64,000 nt of DNA from Tribonema minus (GCA_017506865.1 JAFCMP010000539.1:496001-560000); one strand, 5' to 3'; positions 20,701-31,689 are shown, counted from the first letter of the stretch. The notes: generated by a model not told the origin, from the letters alone. Numbers and translations are program-made.

Positions 20701-23385
20701 TGCCTTCAGATAGTACAGAACACTATAGCATGGATCCTTTGAATGTTTATGCGTATATAGGTGCTGGCACTGCGGCCCTCAGTTGCTGGCCAAACAAGAA
20801 AACCATACTACAGAAACACCGTGCTTGCTTGTTCAATCATGTGTTATCCTACCTGTATATGACTGGTAGTACAGGGGGGGAGATGAGGAGGAGGGGGAAA
20901 GGGGGATGGGGAAGGGGGAGGAGCTCTTCTGCTGCTCCAGTAGCCCTTCAACGATTTCTGGTAATTGGCACCGCTGATTGAAACCGGCGTGCCTCGTTAA
21001 GGTCTTGTGGTGTCTCAGGCATTGCGCCTTCCCTTCTGTCTCTGGTGAGCAGATTGAGGACGAAGCCGCAGCTGTTATACAACAAGGGTGAGAGTAGAGA
21101 CCTAGGGTTCAAGGGTAGGGCAACGATGAGGGTCAGGGTCAGGGCCACAAATAGGGTTAGGGTTAGGGTTGCAGGTCTCACACGCATTGCCTTGCCCTTG
21201 CCTTTCGCTGCGCGCCTCTCGTGTACAGATCCTTGACGGCAGTTACGTCAGGCGGTTCCGGCTTGGGATCACATAAGGCTATGGTATAGGTGCACGGGCA
21301 GCGTCAGTGTTAGGGCATGCGCTGAGTCTTGGTCGCACGCGTCCTCTGCTGTGCGCCTCTTGTGACCAGATCATCGACGGCAGGTGCACGGGCAGCGTCA
21401 GTGTTAGGGCATGCGCTGAGTCTTGGCCTAACGCTCGTCCTCTGCTGTGCGCGTCTTATGACCAGATCATCGACGGCGTCTATGTGGGGGGCGGGGTACT
21501 GGACGCCCAGGAGGCGGTGGCGAGGGGGCAGGCGAAACCGGGGGACTTCAAGTTCTTCCTGCAGCTGTTCGGCAAGGCGCCGGGTCACCTGCAGGCCGAG
21601 GTACACTTTCAGTACATACTTACCTTACCTATGTGCACATCGTCTTGAACAAGCAGATAAGCATAGGGCATCGGACGCTGCCACACCGACGGTATCTCTA
21701 AAGCAGGTTTCTTGGGCAGGCGTCAGCGCCTTTGCATGCTGCTGCCGCTTCGGTGGGACACTGCAACGGAGGGGTACCGTTGAGCACTGATGCATGCCCC
21801 TGTGCTCCTCATCGGCGTTGGCGTCACCTTGTCGAACAGGAGACAAGCTCAAGCTCAGCACCGACAAATTGAGATATAACTCAATGGTTGTCCTCAAGAG
21901 GCCCTGCGGCCGCTGTCGAGCAATGCTGCATCGAAGCATCTGAGCAGTGCTGCGTAGGCCACATCAGGGACATCGGGTTGTTGTGAGCACAGTGTGGCGC
22001 GCTTGTGATAAGCGAAGTCATCACCGTGAGGATGCCTTACATATCAAACCCTGTGCTTTTCACACCAATAGTTTGTTGGTGCTCTGCAGCATCTGCTGAA
22101 GCACTGCTTCCGAGCATGGCCATGCGCCAGACTGATGTGAAGTTTGAGTTGAGCTGATTGCAGTGCCTAGCGACTCAATGGAGGGCGTTGTACGACACTT
22201 CACTGCTTGCTTACGAAGTCGAAACACCAATGCCTCTCTCCTCCAGCGATATTTCAGTGAATGTTGAAGTTGAGCTCAGCAACTCGAACTACAGGGCGCG
22301 GTGTCGCAGCGTCGCCGCACTGATCGATGCTGTTGGCATTTGTTTGCTACAATTTGTTCTTTCACAGTACTGTGTGTAAATCTGTGATGCCGCAATCTTC
22401 AAGAGGTTGAGCGCATCCTGCTGTGGTGCGTGCTGCATGTTGTGACGACCATGGCTGAGCGCTGCTGCATTGTGCTGCTGCAGATGGACGCCGGAAAGTG
22501 GATTTGTGCGGCCACGTCAAAGGAGCTCATACTGAAGCCCTGTATAAACCTGCCGGTGCCACTCTGGCGCGAGGTGCTGACGCTCATGGGGGGCAAGCAC
22601 AGGTATGTATGTATGTTTGTATACGCCCGTAACTGGCAACTTTTGCTACTGCAGCACCCGTTATCGTGGAGTCGGTGAGGCACGATCGTCGCACGCAATG
22701 CACTCACGGTAGGCATGTCACTCCTTCCACAAGTCATGTTTTTTTTTTTTGTAAAGCCCAAGAAGCACCGAAGCCTAATGTTACACCTACATTTGGTGCT
22801 CCGCTGGCATAAACCAGAAGCATCAGAGCCTGCTGTTTTGCGTATATCCAGTGCTCGGCAGCATAGCCCTTTCAAAGAGTGTCTTGGAAGTATGCTCAAG
22901 TAAAGATCAGAGTCACATCAATAGTCCTTTCAAAGAGTATCTTGAAGTATGCTGATAGTAAGGATGCGAGTCAGAGTCACAACAAAATCAACAAGTGCTC
23001 TGCTGCGCATGTTATTGGTACTCTTACTCGCCACGCAGCACGCAGCGCTTTTTCCGGAGAAACTGGCAGGCAGACATGTCTGAAACAGGTCAAGCGAGGT
23101 CATGCTAGCACATTGGTTGTTGATAATGTAACACAAAGTAATGCCCGGTGAGCTTGCCAACGACAAAATCAAACTCTGAAGAATTGGTGTACTTGCACCA
23201 CGATTCTCCACGAAACATAGATTTTGTTGCCATGCGCAGCTTGTTTTGCAGGTCTCAACTGCACCACTTGTGCACTTTAAGTTGACGTGCCGACATGCTC
23301 ATCCGCTCCTCTGGCCGTTCCTCTATTCGTGCGCCCTCTCCTCTTCTGCAGCATTCTGGGCAGGCTCACGTACGGCGACTTGTAG
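17780..23385 (+). CDS. Plastid-targeted UPF0301 / AlgH (YqgE, DUF179) family protein, five exons
   Basis: Exons 17780-18169, 20277-20627, 21466-21600, 22484-22602 and 23352-23385 join in phase to 342 residues. The N-terminus 'MRGSRLSAAAAACMALCYMC' then 'STVGFVSPP' is a signal peptide with Phe at the expected cleavage site plus a transit-like stretch, the heterokont plastid route. After an acidic linker comes 'LPPQDWRRFRAKLI'. The AlgH core follows: 'ETWAHELAAPEPGCLLLASP', 'QAVIFLVQHNANGSVGFVLN', 'PLMWGGDLGRG', 'IIDGVYVGGGVLDAQEAV', 'KPGDFKFFLQLFGKAPGHLQ', 'MDAGKWICAATSKELIL' and 'WREVLTLMGG'. The last exon is only 34 nt and completes 'SILGRLTYGDL' at TAG; it is the least certain junction but fits in phase. 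The biochemical function of the family is unknown. Confidence 0.88.
19308..19743. repeat. Perfect tandem duplication, 218 bp period, in UPF0301 intron 1
   Basis: The block from 'AAGAAAGGACGGAGCAGTC' to 'CATGCATGTCTGTAAACCT' occurs twice back to back, and I see no difference between the copies. Identity in intron sequence implies a very recent event or an assembly artefact. Confidence 0.85.
20068..20165 (+). repeat. Echo of UPF0301 exon 2 start in the preceding intron
   Basis: This intronic segment translates to 'KQLQQNVNLQLHGVETWAHE' and then 'LLAPGPGCRLLS'. The real exon start at 20287-20390 gives 'ERLQRNVNPRLKDVETWAHE' and then 'LAAPEPGCLLLA'. It is a diverged duplicate of the first ~100 nt of the exon, about 215 bp upstream. 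Confidence 0.8.
21152..21171 (+). repeat. Interstitial telomere-like repeat
   Basis: 'TAGGGTTAGGGTTAGGGTT' within UPF0301 intron 2, preceded by 'GGGTCAGGGTCAGGG'. Confidence 0.75.
21218..21465 (+). repeat. Two echoes of the UPF0301 exon 3 acceptor
   Basis: The true exon starts at 21466 after 'CAG' with ATCATCGACGGCGTC. Two upstream copies of acceptor plus exon start occur: near 21228 (CAG then ATCCTTGACGGCAG) and near 21367 (CAG then ATCATCGACGGCAG). The second and the true site lie in a ~100 bp tandem repeat sharing 'GGGCATGCGCTGAGTCTTGG' and 'CCTCTGCTGTGCGC'. Confidence 0.8.
22862..22975 (+). repeat. Short tandem duplication, ~62 bp period
   Basis: 'CCTTTCAAAGAGT.TCTTG' followed by 'GAAGTATGCT' and 'AAGGAT/AAGATC...AGAGTCACA' occurs twice in UPF0301 intron 4. 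Confidence 0.65.
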
Positions 23386-25147
23386 AAACCACTTGTGCAT
23401 TATTAGACTGCCGCCGCTGAGTGCCGGCTTTTTGCGCTGCACTGGACCGGCCCCGCACACTAGCCTACCCCTTGGGTGAAACTGCCGCTGCTCACGGCAT
23501 GAACGCTGCTGCTAACATGTGCCAAACATGTGAGCCAAACGCGAGACAGCGGCTGGCAGCTGTCGGCATGAACGTTGCCGCCAACGATCGCTAGCGACCG
23601 AGGCGACTATCGTAACATGTGACAACGGTCGTCAGCGGGGGCGGGGGTGGTGTCAGGAGAAGTCGGTTTTGTGTTGCGCGGTGCTGCGCACACACTTTTG
23701 TACATGGCAGTTACATGGCGGTTTCAACGGCTGCGTTTTTGGAGGCGGCGGTGTGCTCATCAAATGTAGCAGTAATGATCAGCAGCCTTTGGTGTTGATG
23801 TCCGCATTGGCCATGGTGTCCCTCTTGTTCACATGACATCATCCGTGCCCTTTCCTTCAAGCTTTACCGTTGCCCACTAGCCTGTTGCAGCAGAACCAGT
23901 TGTGCGCTGCTAGAAGGTACACAGTCTAGAAGGTACACATGTTTGTATGTAGTCTGTCCACAGGCAAAGTGCACTCCATTCCATTGGTGACGCAATGCGG
24001 AAACTGCCATCATGCTGCGACAGAGTCTAATAGGCTCAAATTTACGATGTAGGTGCGCGTTGGCCACCAAGCCAAGGCGCTCAGCATCTGGCGCTGCGCG
24101 CAGCTCTAAGTGTGGTGGGGGTGCTCGCAGATCAGGCCGTTGCGGTTCTGCCACGGTTTCACAAGCGCAAGTGGTGACGCTCAATGCGTGGCAATGCTCA
24201 ACCTAACCCTCGCGCAATGCCACGCACCTATGGAGATGCGGTCGATGTAGTGTGAAGACATGCATGATACAAAAGTCATCGAGAACTGCTGCGGCCTCTT
24301 CTTTCGATGCACACCTTCACCAACTGAAATCAACAGCAACGATGCAAGCAGTGGCCACCACAGCAGCAGATGTTTTGGGGGCGCAAGTCACTGCAGTAAC
24401 CCCATGTTAACCAAGCGACAACTTGCAGCATGGATTTGGTTATATTTGATGGACATGGGCACATTCCGGTCAGATGAGCAGCTAACAGCAGAAAGCGATG
24501 CAATGTCTACACCACTTGAAAGCATAGAAATTGGCTCGCACTTCTCACTTGTACCCGAGTTTCCCCCATTTCAGGCAGTGGACAGCCGTGACGATGCACA
24601 ACATACGCCGCTGCAGTGTGAGAAAGCCCCGGCAAGGTGTCACTTGAAATTGCTGTGATTGTACTAGCAGAAGTACTTGATGGCGGCACAGCAACCTAGG
24701 GTTTAACCCTAACCCTAAGCAGCGCCAGCCGGTGCCTTTTGGCAGCGACCACTATAGCTCAGCGGCAGTCATCTATGACCACTGTTCTATGATGCCCTCT
24801 ACGTGGGACTATGCCGCAACAGCAACAGATGCGGTCAAGATGCCGCATTCCCCACGACAGGCAGCACTCCTGACAAGCGGCACGGCTGACCAAGAGCAAG
24901 CGTGCATGCGCACTGCCTACATGATACTTGCCACTAGCATGATGCGATTGCTGCAGCGCTTGCGTGGCACAATCAACCGGGAATGTGCCATTCGCAGCAG
25001 CAACAGCATGTGCACTGCACTGTACCGAGTGCCACACGATCTACGCACTGCCTCCACCGCTCTTGACACTGTCCCCCCCCCCCTCTCCCCCCCCCCCCCC
25101 CCCACTATCTGATGCTGAGCGCTGCCTCCATCACCTCAAACGACGAT
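23386..25147. other. Intergenic spacer between UPF0301 and the convergent FKBP gene
   Basis: No gene is recognised. It contains a head-to-head telomere-like junction (24697-24718) and a C-rich tract (about 25074-25103) just beyond the FKBP stop. Both flanking genes end here (convergent), so terminators and polyadenylation sites are expected, but I see no clear motif. Confidence 0.5.
24697..24718. repeat. Head-to-head telomere-like junction
   Basis: 'TAGGGTTTAACCCTAACCCT' reads AGGGTT then TAACCCTAACCC, so the G-rich and C-rich orientations meet. Confidence 0.6.
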
Positions 25148-28100
25148 TCACCTGACGCGCTCGACCTGCACGTCCCACAGCGTGGTCGAATCGCGGCGAG
25201 GGTTCTTGACGACGCTGTCAAGCGCGTTCTGGTCAATCTTGCTGCGCGGCGCGGGCTGGAATGGCGTGCCGACCTTGTAGCCCTGCGCGGCGGGGACGAC
25301 GATGCGGCGGATGCCCCCCTTCTTCATGCCCAGTATGCCCTCCTCCAGGCCTGCGTATTGTAGAGGTAGGAGGGCGAAAATGCAATAGATGTCCTCTGTC
25401 AGTTGCAGGGCATTATTGGAAATGAATCAAAAGAGCGTAGAGCTCCAGGTGATAGGGTGTTGTTGTTATTATGCCCAGTATGCCCGTCTCCAGGCCTGCG
25501 TGTTGGAGGGGAGGAGGGCGTGCATGCATACATGCCCTCTGTCAGCTGCAGGGCATTGCTATCATTATTGGTGGAAGGCACTTGCGGCTACCCATCCCTT
25601 GTCACCTGGAGCTCTACGATCTTTTGATTCATTTTTCATTATGCTCAGCATGCCCTCCTCCAGGCCTGCAAATGGAGGGAGGGTGAGGGGCATGCATGCA
25701 TACATACCCCAACTCACACCACTGTCAGCTGCGATGCATGTTGTTGACATCATGGCTTATTCGGCTCAATGTCCAGTGGCGTTTATGATTATACTGCTGC
25801 ACACGCGCCTTGATGGGGTAGCAATTGACCAACTCTGGTAGCGCAAACAAGACGCCACAAAAGTTGGCACCTTCAACTTGAAAGCTGACAGACACGGTCT
25901 TAGTGTGCCGCCAAGGGTGATGAATGGGAAGGGGGGTGACGCAAGGAAACATTTCCCTCCGGCGCAGTTAAAACAGCAGGACTATAGAATCACGAGGGTC
26001 CATCAAGTCATGGTTGTCAACGAGACTGTTTTGCAATGTCCAAGTCAGGCGCAGCTGGATAGTCACTGAAGCACGTCGTTACCTCTGCGCATCACTTGCG
26101 TTTAAGACCCGAGATGTCAGCACCACCACGCATGAGTCTGACTCAAGATTATATACTTCTATCATATATGGCATAACTTTAATTCATACTTTGAAGTATG
26201 ATAAATGAGCGGCGACCGCGGTTATTGGTGGAAGGCACTCGCGGCTAACCACTCCTTGTCATCTAGAGCTCTACTATGTTTTGAATTGTTTCCATAATAA
26301 CTCAACAGAAGTACTTTGTTTGTTTGTGCACGTCAGCTATGTGCGTGTACCTGGTATGGTTTTCAAGACTGTTTTGCGACGTCCGCCTTTGGCACACCTG
26401 GCAGTCTACTGGAATGCTTCTTGAAGTTACGCCTTTTTCTCTGCGCATCACTCGCGATTCGCAATGCGGTATGCCGACCGCCACGTACAACTCTCATGTT
26501 GTCCATTACTGCAGGTCAGCTGTGTATGTGCGCGTACCTGGTATGGTGCTACCGTCGCCAATTGTCAGCACCAGCGGCTCTGGTCCCACCAGAGGGTCGA
26601 CCACATTGTCCTGTTCAAACAGGGTTAGGATTAGGGTTCAGGGTTAGGGGTTGGGGGTTTAGGATTAAGGTTAGGTCAGCACACCCCGCAAACACGCCCT
26701 TCAGCACAAGAGAGTAACGCTTCAGATACACGGATAGCAGGAAACACCAGAGAGTAAAGAAGCGTCAAGCGCGTTGCTCGAACGGTGCACGCGCACAGGG
26801 GTCAATCAACGGGCCCCTTGGACGCACAGCACACTTCAGCACTAGCAAGAGAGCAAGGTGTGAACACGCGCAATCAGACATGCAGATTTGTCAGTTTCAT
26901 TGAAACCTCTCCAGCAGCACAAATACCAAATGGGCTGCGATCGGCATCACGAGCGCTTGTCAATGTGTGCGTGAAAGACCGCCGCCGCCAAATCGCCAGC
27001 GCTGTGTATCTGCCGAATGGTGTGTGCATGTTATTTATACATGAAAAATGAATCAAAAGATCGTAGAGCTCTAGGTGACAAGGGATGGTCGGCCGCAAGT
27101 GCCTTCCACCAATATACATGAAAACGAATCAAAAGATCGTAGAGCTCTAGGTGACAAGGGATGGTTAGCCGCAAGTGCCTTCCACCAGTAACCGTGGTTG
27201 CCGCTGCTGCAGCAATTGGCCACGAGTCAAACAATACCACCGTATCCACCAGTCAAAAGACTTTTGTGTGCAAGCTTTTAGCGTTCGAGACATACACATT
27301 TGGAACGGTCTTTCAACCCTGTGCAGGTACATCCCTGCAGAGTAGCACTACCTACATGCTTCCCTGCACATGCATAACCGGATCAACTTCTGTCGAATAC
27401 TACATGCGCATTCAGGAAGTACACGAGTATGCTCCTCTAATGATGTCAGCAGGGCTCACCTTGGCGGATAATGACTTCATGCCATCAAGGTGAAGTAGCT
27501 TACTTGAAGTGCATGACAGCAGTGCTGATCTTTGAAGTAGGCTTGAGGTGAAGAGTGTCAGACAGCAGCGCTCACCTTTGTGAAGAAGTAAAGATGATGA
27601 AGTAGATAAACATACTTCAACACAATATGGCAGCAACCGGCCTCATGCCGTCAAGGCGAAGTGCATGAGCACTGCTCACCTTCTTGAAGTGAGAATTGAC
27701 TTGAAGCGTGTGAGACAGCAGCGCTCACCTTTGAGGAGAAGAACTTGACACCATTGAGCATGGCATGATAGCAGCGCGCACCTTCAAGGACAACCGGCTT
27801 CATGCCATTGAGGTGGAGTACATGAGCAATGCTCATATATTTTTATGTAGGACTTGAGTTGAAGTGTGTCAGGCAGCAGCGCGCACCTTTGTGGAGAAGA
27901 ACTTGACGCCGTTGAGGTTGAGCATCCGCCCTGTCGCCTGCACCCACACCCTGCTCCCCTTCTTCACCTGCGGACCGACGCATGCAAAGAAGAACACGTC
28001 CAGAAATGAGTCATGGAGATGAGTCACGATTCACGAGTCATGCGACGCATTGTCAGCGGAGTGTCACCTCCCTGACTCCGCCTCATCTGTTGCGCTACGA

Positions 28101-31100
28101 TCAGCTCTGTTCACTACGAGGGCTAGCGACAACTGTTACTGCAGTTCATCAGATGTACCACAAGTCTAGTTGCAGCAACTGCCACACTTCAAGAGAGATC
28201 ACACATGTGCACGCCACCACTGTATGTTGTTCAGCATTGACATAGTGTGTAGCCCTATTACACTACAGCAGCATCGTGGTGCCACAGCTGCGCTATCACC
28301 TCAAGCACGATCACACCATACCACCCGCGCAACTTGACACAAAGACTTCACTGCGCCTCCGAGGATTGCACTACCATCACATGTGTGCGATGCATGCACA
28401 GTTGCCAGCACCATCACCAAACTTCAAAATAACAACTTCAAGCTCGTAGCCCCATCACAGTTACACTTGAGAGCGCGGTGATTGCAGCTTGTCTACAGGT
28501 ATAGAAATGCACTAAAGGTGAACTTACCTCAGCGCCGCTCCCGCTGCGGTAGTCCTGCGAAGGCCAACACAGCAAGATGCAGCAATGCTCAGCGTGAGAA
28601 CGAATAGCTGCAGCTTCCTGATTTGCCCAGCAATGCAGGCAAATCCTCCAAAGGAAGTACGTCACTGCAAAAACAACGAATACATTCCTTTGTGAAACAT
28701 TCGTGGATCCACCTGCCACAACTGTAGGAAGTCGATGTGTCAGTGCCAAGTTGGCTGTGTCAGCTTGAGGTGTAAAAGCGATCTAGTTGCACTTGATTGA
28801 ACGGCAACTGGCGCACTGGGCTATGTAGCACTGCCCTGTCGATTGCACAAAGCCGGCTACTAAAGAACTTGAATCCCCCCCTCCCCCCTATGACTCACAG
28901 TTGGCGCTTTTCCACAAACGCAGCCGAGCGCTGCTGCATACCTTGGTCTTGACGCCGCTGGGCAGCGTGGTGAAGGGCACGTCGCCCAGCGGGATGCAAG
29001 AAGAACACGTACTTCAACAATCAGTCGTGAAACAAATTCATCAGTCGAGGGCTGCTGCATACCTTGATCGCTTCAGGATGCAAGAAAAACATGTACCTCA
29101 ACAAGCATGCTGAAACAAAAAAAAACAGGCGAGCGCTGCCGCGTACCTTGATCTTGACGCCACTTGGCAGCGTCATGAAGGGCACGTCGCCCAGCGGAAT
29201 GTAAGGAGAACACATGCTTCAACAATTATTCGAACATGAAGTTCATCAGCCGAGCGCTGCTGCGCACCTTGATCTTGACGCCACTTGGCAGCGTCGTGAA
29301 GGGCACGTCGCCCAGCGGGATGTAAGAAAAACACCTACTTCAACAATTATGCAAACATCAAGTTCATCAGCCGAGCGCTGCTGCACACCTTGCTCTTGTC
29401 GCCACTTGGCAGCGTCGTGAAGGGCACGTCGCCCAAGATGTAAGAAAAACACCTACTTCAACAATCATGCAAACATCAAGTTCATCAGCCGAGCGCTGCT
29501 GCGCACCTTGATCTTGACGCCACTTGGCAGCGTCGTGAAGGGCACGTCGCCGAGTGGCGCCTGATCCTTGCCGGACAGCGGCGTCTGCGTGCTCACGCTC
29601 TCAAAGCTGCAGGGCAGACAAGCAGGCGGTCGCAAGTAGCAATTACTTTGAAGTACAACGCGCTCTCACAGCCACAGAGCCCCGCAGGACGCACTGGCAG
29701 GAGATGTCAATTGCACATGCACGGCGCTGCCGGGGTGATGCTCATACATTGCAGGCCTCTCAAGGCTGCAGCGCTCGCGAGCAAGCGATCCGGGATCACA
29801 TCACTGCTGTGGCAGGTTAGGTTTAGGGTTAGGGTTAGGGTTAGTGGTGAGCGCTGCCATGGGTCAGGTGAGTTCAGCGCCGCCGCGGCGCAGATGCCCA
29901 GCATCTCAGCAACACTGCTGCGGGGCATGGCGATGTCGCGCATGAGGTCGCTTGAAGGTGCTGCAAAAGCACGCGAACGGGAGAACGTCAGCGCAGGGCG
30001 CGCGAGCATGCGATCCGGATCACAGGTGCTGGTGTGAAAGGTTTAGGGTTGGGGTGAGTGGCGAGTGCTATCACGAGTCAGTGTTCAGCGCAGTCGCAGT
30101 GCAGATGCTCAGCATGTCAAGTGCACTGCGGGTGTGCGTGATGATGTTGCGTGCGAGGTCGCTCGAAGCTGCTGCGGAGGGACGCGAACGGGAGGGCGTC
30201 AGTGCAGGGCTCGCAAGCAGGCAATCTGAGACCACATTGCTGCGCGTGGGGATGTCGCAGGGTTGGCATTAGGGTTAGTGGTGAGCGCTGTGATAAGTCA
30301 GCGCTCGGCGCCGCCGCAGCGCTGATGCTCAGCATTTCAGTAACGCTGCAGGTGCATGGTGCTGGCACACGTCAGCTGTAGAGGTATGCAAACAAGAGTT
30401 GAAGTTGCATTGAAGTGCGCTTGTAGTTGCAGAGACCTGCTTCGTGTACGTGCTCAGCGCAACGGGCCTCTGCTGGGGCTTCCATGGTCACCATTCGCAA
30501 GCTTCAAGAAATCATGATCAGCACCGTCTGAGTTTCGTCAACAACACTAGCTCATGGATTTGGCAAGCACGTAAGTGGCATCAGGCACTGCTTCAGTGTT
30601 ATTTTGGCACAAGGAACAGCGTGCATTCAGAAACTCTGGCTTAACGCGCAGCAGGCGTCGTGAACGAACGCACAATCACCCATTGCTGCCAGCATGGATT
30701 TATTGGCGGCAACATGGAGACTATGAATCAGTTGCTTGACAGTTGCTTGACAGGCGCATGCTCTCGATGGAGATCAGCAACTGATGACCATAATTAGGTC
30801 CAACCTAACCTTATGCCGCAACACCTGCAGCCTCCTATTGCTGGTAGTCAAACCAGTTGTGTGTCAGATTTATACGACAGGGCGCGTTGATCAGCTGCAG
30901 TGCAACAACGATGTGCAGTCTCATCACAATTTAAGTAGTGAACATGGCTCATAGTAGAACAGCAGAAGATAATGAACTCCTGTAGCATGTTGTTGGTGTT
31001 CGGTACAGAACGCTGACCTAGTAGGCCTATGCTTCTATGCCGCTGTGTTGGCTTCATGATGCACGCAGAAGCAAGGAATGAACCTGGCTATAGCAATTGA

Positions 31101-31466
31101 TGTGCTTTCAGTTCAACACGTGCTCAGGACTTGGAAAAGCCCAGATGTTGGATGCCCATGGGCTTGCAACCAGAATCTACATGTGTCATTGTGAACACCT
31201 TGAAAGTGTCTATTGGTGTACTATAAAATGCACAAGCACGTAGTCAATACGCACCTTGCCAGCCCTCCCGCACTGGTCTGGGCCGCTGCGGCAGCTCGCG
31301 GGTCCGCAATAACAGCAGCCAGCGCCCCCGGCAATGCGACAGTCGCCACCTTGAGCAAATCCCGCCTTGAAGTGCCATCGATTGCACAGCGAGGTGTGAT
31401 GATGTTGAAAGCCTTGCTGTACCGCAAACACACTGCCAGCAGGCAAGCGCGTGCAAGAATTCGCAT
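25148..31466 (-). CDS. Thylakoid-lumen FKBP-type peptidyl-prolyl isomerase-like protein, six exons
   Basis: Exons 31466-31255, 29606-29507, 28554-28528, 27967-27887, 26610-26538 and 25350-25148 join in phase to 231 residues. The start 'MRILARACLLAVCLRYSKAF' is a signal peptide ending at a Phe-containing cleavage motif. 'TSRRDLLKVATVALPGALAA' then gives a twin-arginine lumenal signal, so the protein should reach the thylakoid lumen by the Tat route. The FKBP fold follows: 'FTTLPSGVKIK', 'DYRSGSGAE', 'VKKGSRVWVQATGRM', 'LVLTIGDGSTIPG', 'LEEGILGMKKGGIRRIVVP' and 'SKIDQNALDSVVKNPRRDST'. Residues normally lining the active site are replaced ('VHYTG' is 'VQATG', 'FDSS' is 'FFST', the Trp of 'GW.EG' is Leu), as in many lumenal FKBPs, so isomerase activity is doubtful. 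Exon 3 is a 27-nt micro-exon. Introns are rich in copies of the exon ends. Confidence 0.9.
25470..25680 (-). repeat. Echoes of FKBP exon 6 acceptor
   Basis: The exon 6 start at 25326-25360 (plus strand 'CCCAGTATGCCCTCCTCCAG' then 'GCCTGC') recurs at about 25470-25503 and 25645-25673. Each copy includes the acceptor-side CAG on the minus strand. Confidence 0.75.
26330..26356 (-). repeat. Echo of FKBP exon 5 donor
   Basis: The minus strand reads 'ACCATACCAGGTACACGCAC', matching the true exon 5 end and donor at 26530-26548 ('ACCATACCAGGTACGCGCAC'). Confidence 0.7.
26617..26677 (+). repeat. Interstitial telomere-like repeat, degenerate
   Basis: About 60 bp of TTAGGG, TTAGGA, TTCAGGG and TTGGGGG units directly upstream (minus-strand sense) of the FKBP exon 5 acceptor. 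Confidence 0.7.
27048..27290 (+). repeat. Two copies of dispersed repeat family 1 in tandem
   Basis: A short copy (27048-27116) is followed by a full-length copy (27126-27290), both starting 'GAATCAAAAGATCGTAGAGC'. The long copy matches 4027-4192 with few differences. Confidence 0.75.
27455..27815 (-). repeat. Echoes of FKBP exon 4 donor
   Basis: The true exon 4 end on the plus strand is 'CACCTTTGTGGAGAAGAACT' plus 'TGACGCCGTTGAGG' (27884-27917). Diverged copies occur around 27463-27490, 27570-27590, 27727-27758 and 27778-27812, each with a CACCTT donor complement. Confidence 0.7.
28932..29440 (-). repeat. Array of five echoes of FKBP exon 2 end plus donor
   Basis: Copies near 28932, 29050 (shortened), 29133, 29255 and 29376 repeat the exon segment encoding 'GDVPFTTLPSGVKIK', its donor and intron start, with a ~120 bp period. 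The sixth, at 29492, is the real exon end. Copies lack a convincing acceptor, so they should not be spliced in as whole exons, but every donor looks usable. Confidence 0.88.
29814..29844 (+). repeat. Interstitial telomere-like repeat
   Basis: 'TTTAGGGTTAGGGTTAGGG' in FKBP intron 1. Shorter relatives are at 30040-30056 and 30261-30279, each at a unit border of the local tandem array. Confidence 0.8.
29840..30380. repeat. Tandem array, ~217 bp period, in FKBP intron 1
   Basis: Units starting near 29840, 30056 and 30278 share 'CAGATGC.CAGCAT.TCA', 'GAGGTCGCT.GAAG.TGCTG', 'CGCGAACGGGAG' and 'GTCAG.GCAGGGC.CGC'. They are separated by GGGTT-rich telomere-like spacers. A partial unit precedes 29814. 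Confidence 0.75.
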
Positions 31467-31689
31467 ACTGGCCAAGTGCACTGAGATCCTTTTTTTTCTA
31501 CACAAGAACTTCAACTTGGATCTTCCGTGAACTGACACACACACACACACGTTGGATCCGAGTGACAGCGACTAGGAGACTGACCAGGTCTGTACAAGGA
31601 AAGGCTGTGCGCAGGGCTCACTAGAGCACTGTACACCGACAGGTCGTGCGAGAGCTCTCACTGAAGGTGGCACTGCCGGATCCAGGACA
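31467..31689. promoter_or_regulatory. Bidirectional intergenic region between FKBP and TMEM256
   Basis: Only 223 bp separate the start codons of the minus-strand FKBP gene and the plus-strand TMEM256 gene, so promoter elements for both must lie here or overlap the 5' ends. It contains an (AC)n run at 31531-31550 and a T-run at 31491-31498; no TATA box is obvious. Confidence 0.55.

Noticed and set aside
28932-29555. CRISPR-like array (six similar units)
   Set aside because: Units are ~120 bp duplications of exon plus intron with no short constant repeat and unique spacers; the genome is eukaryotic.
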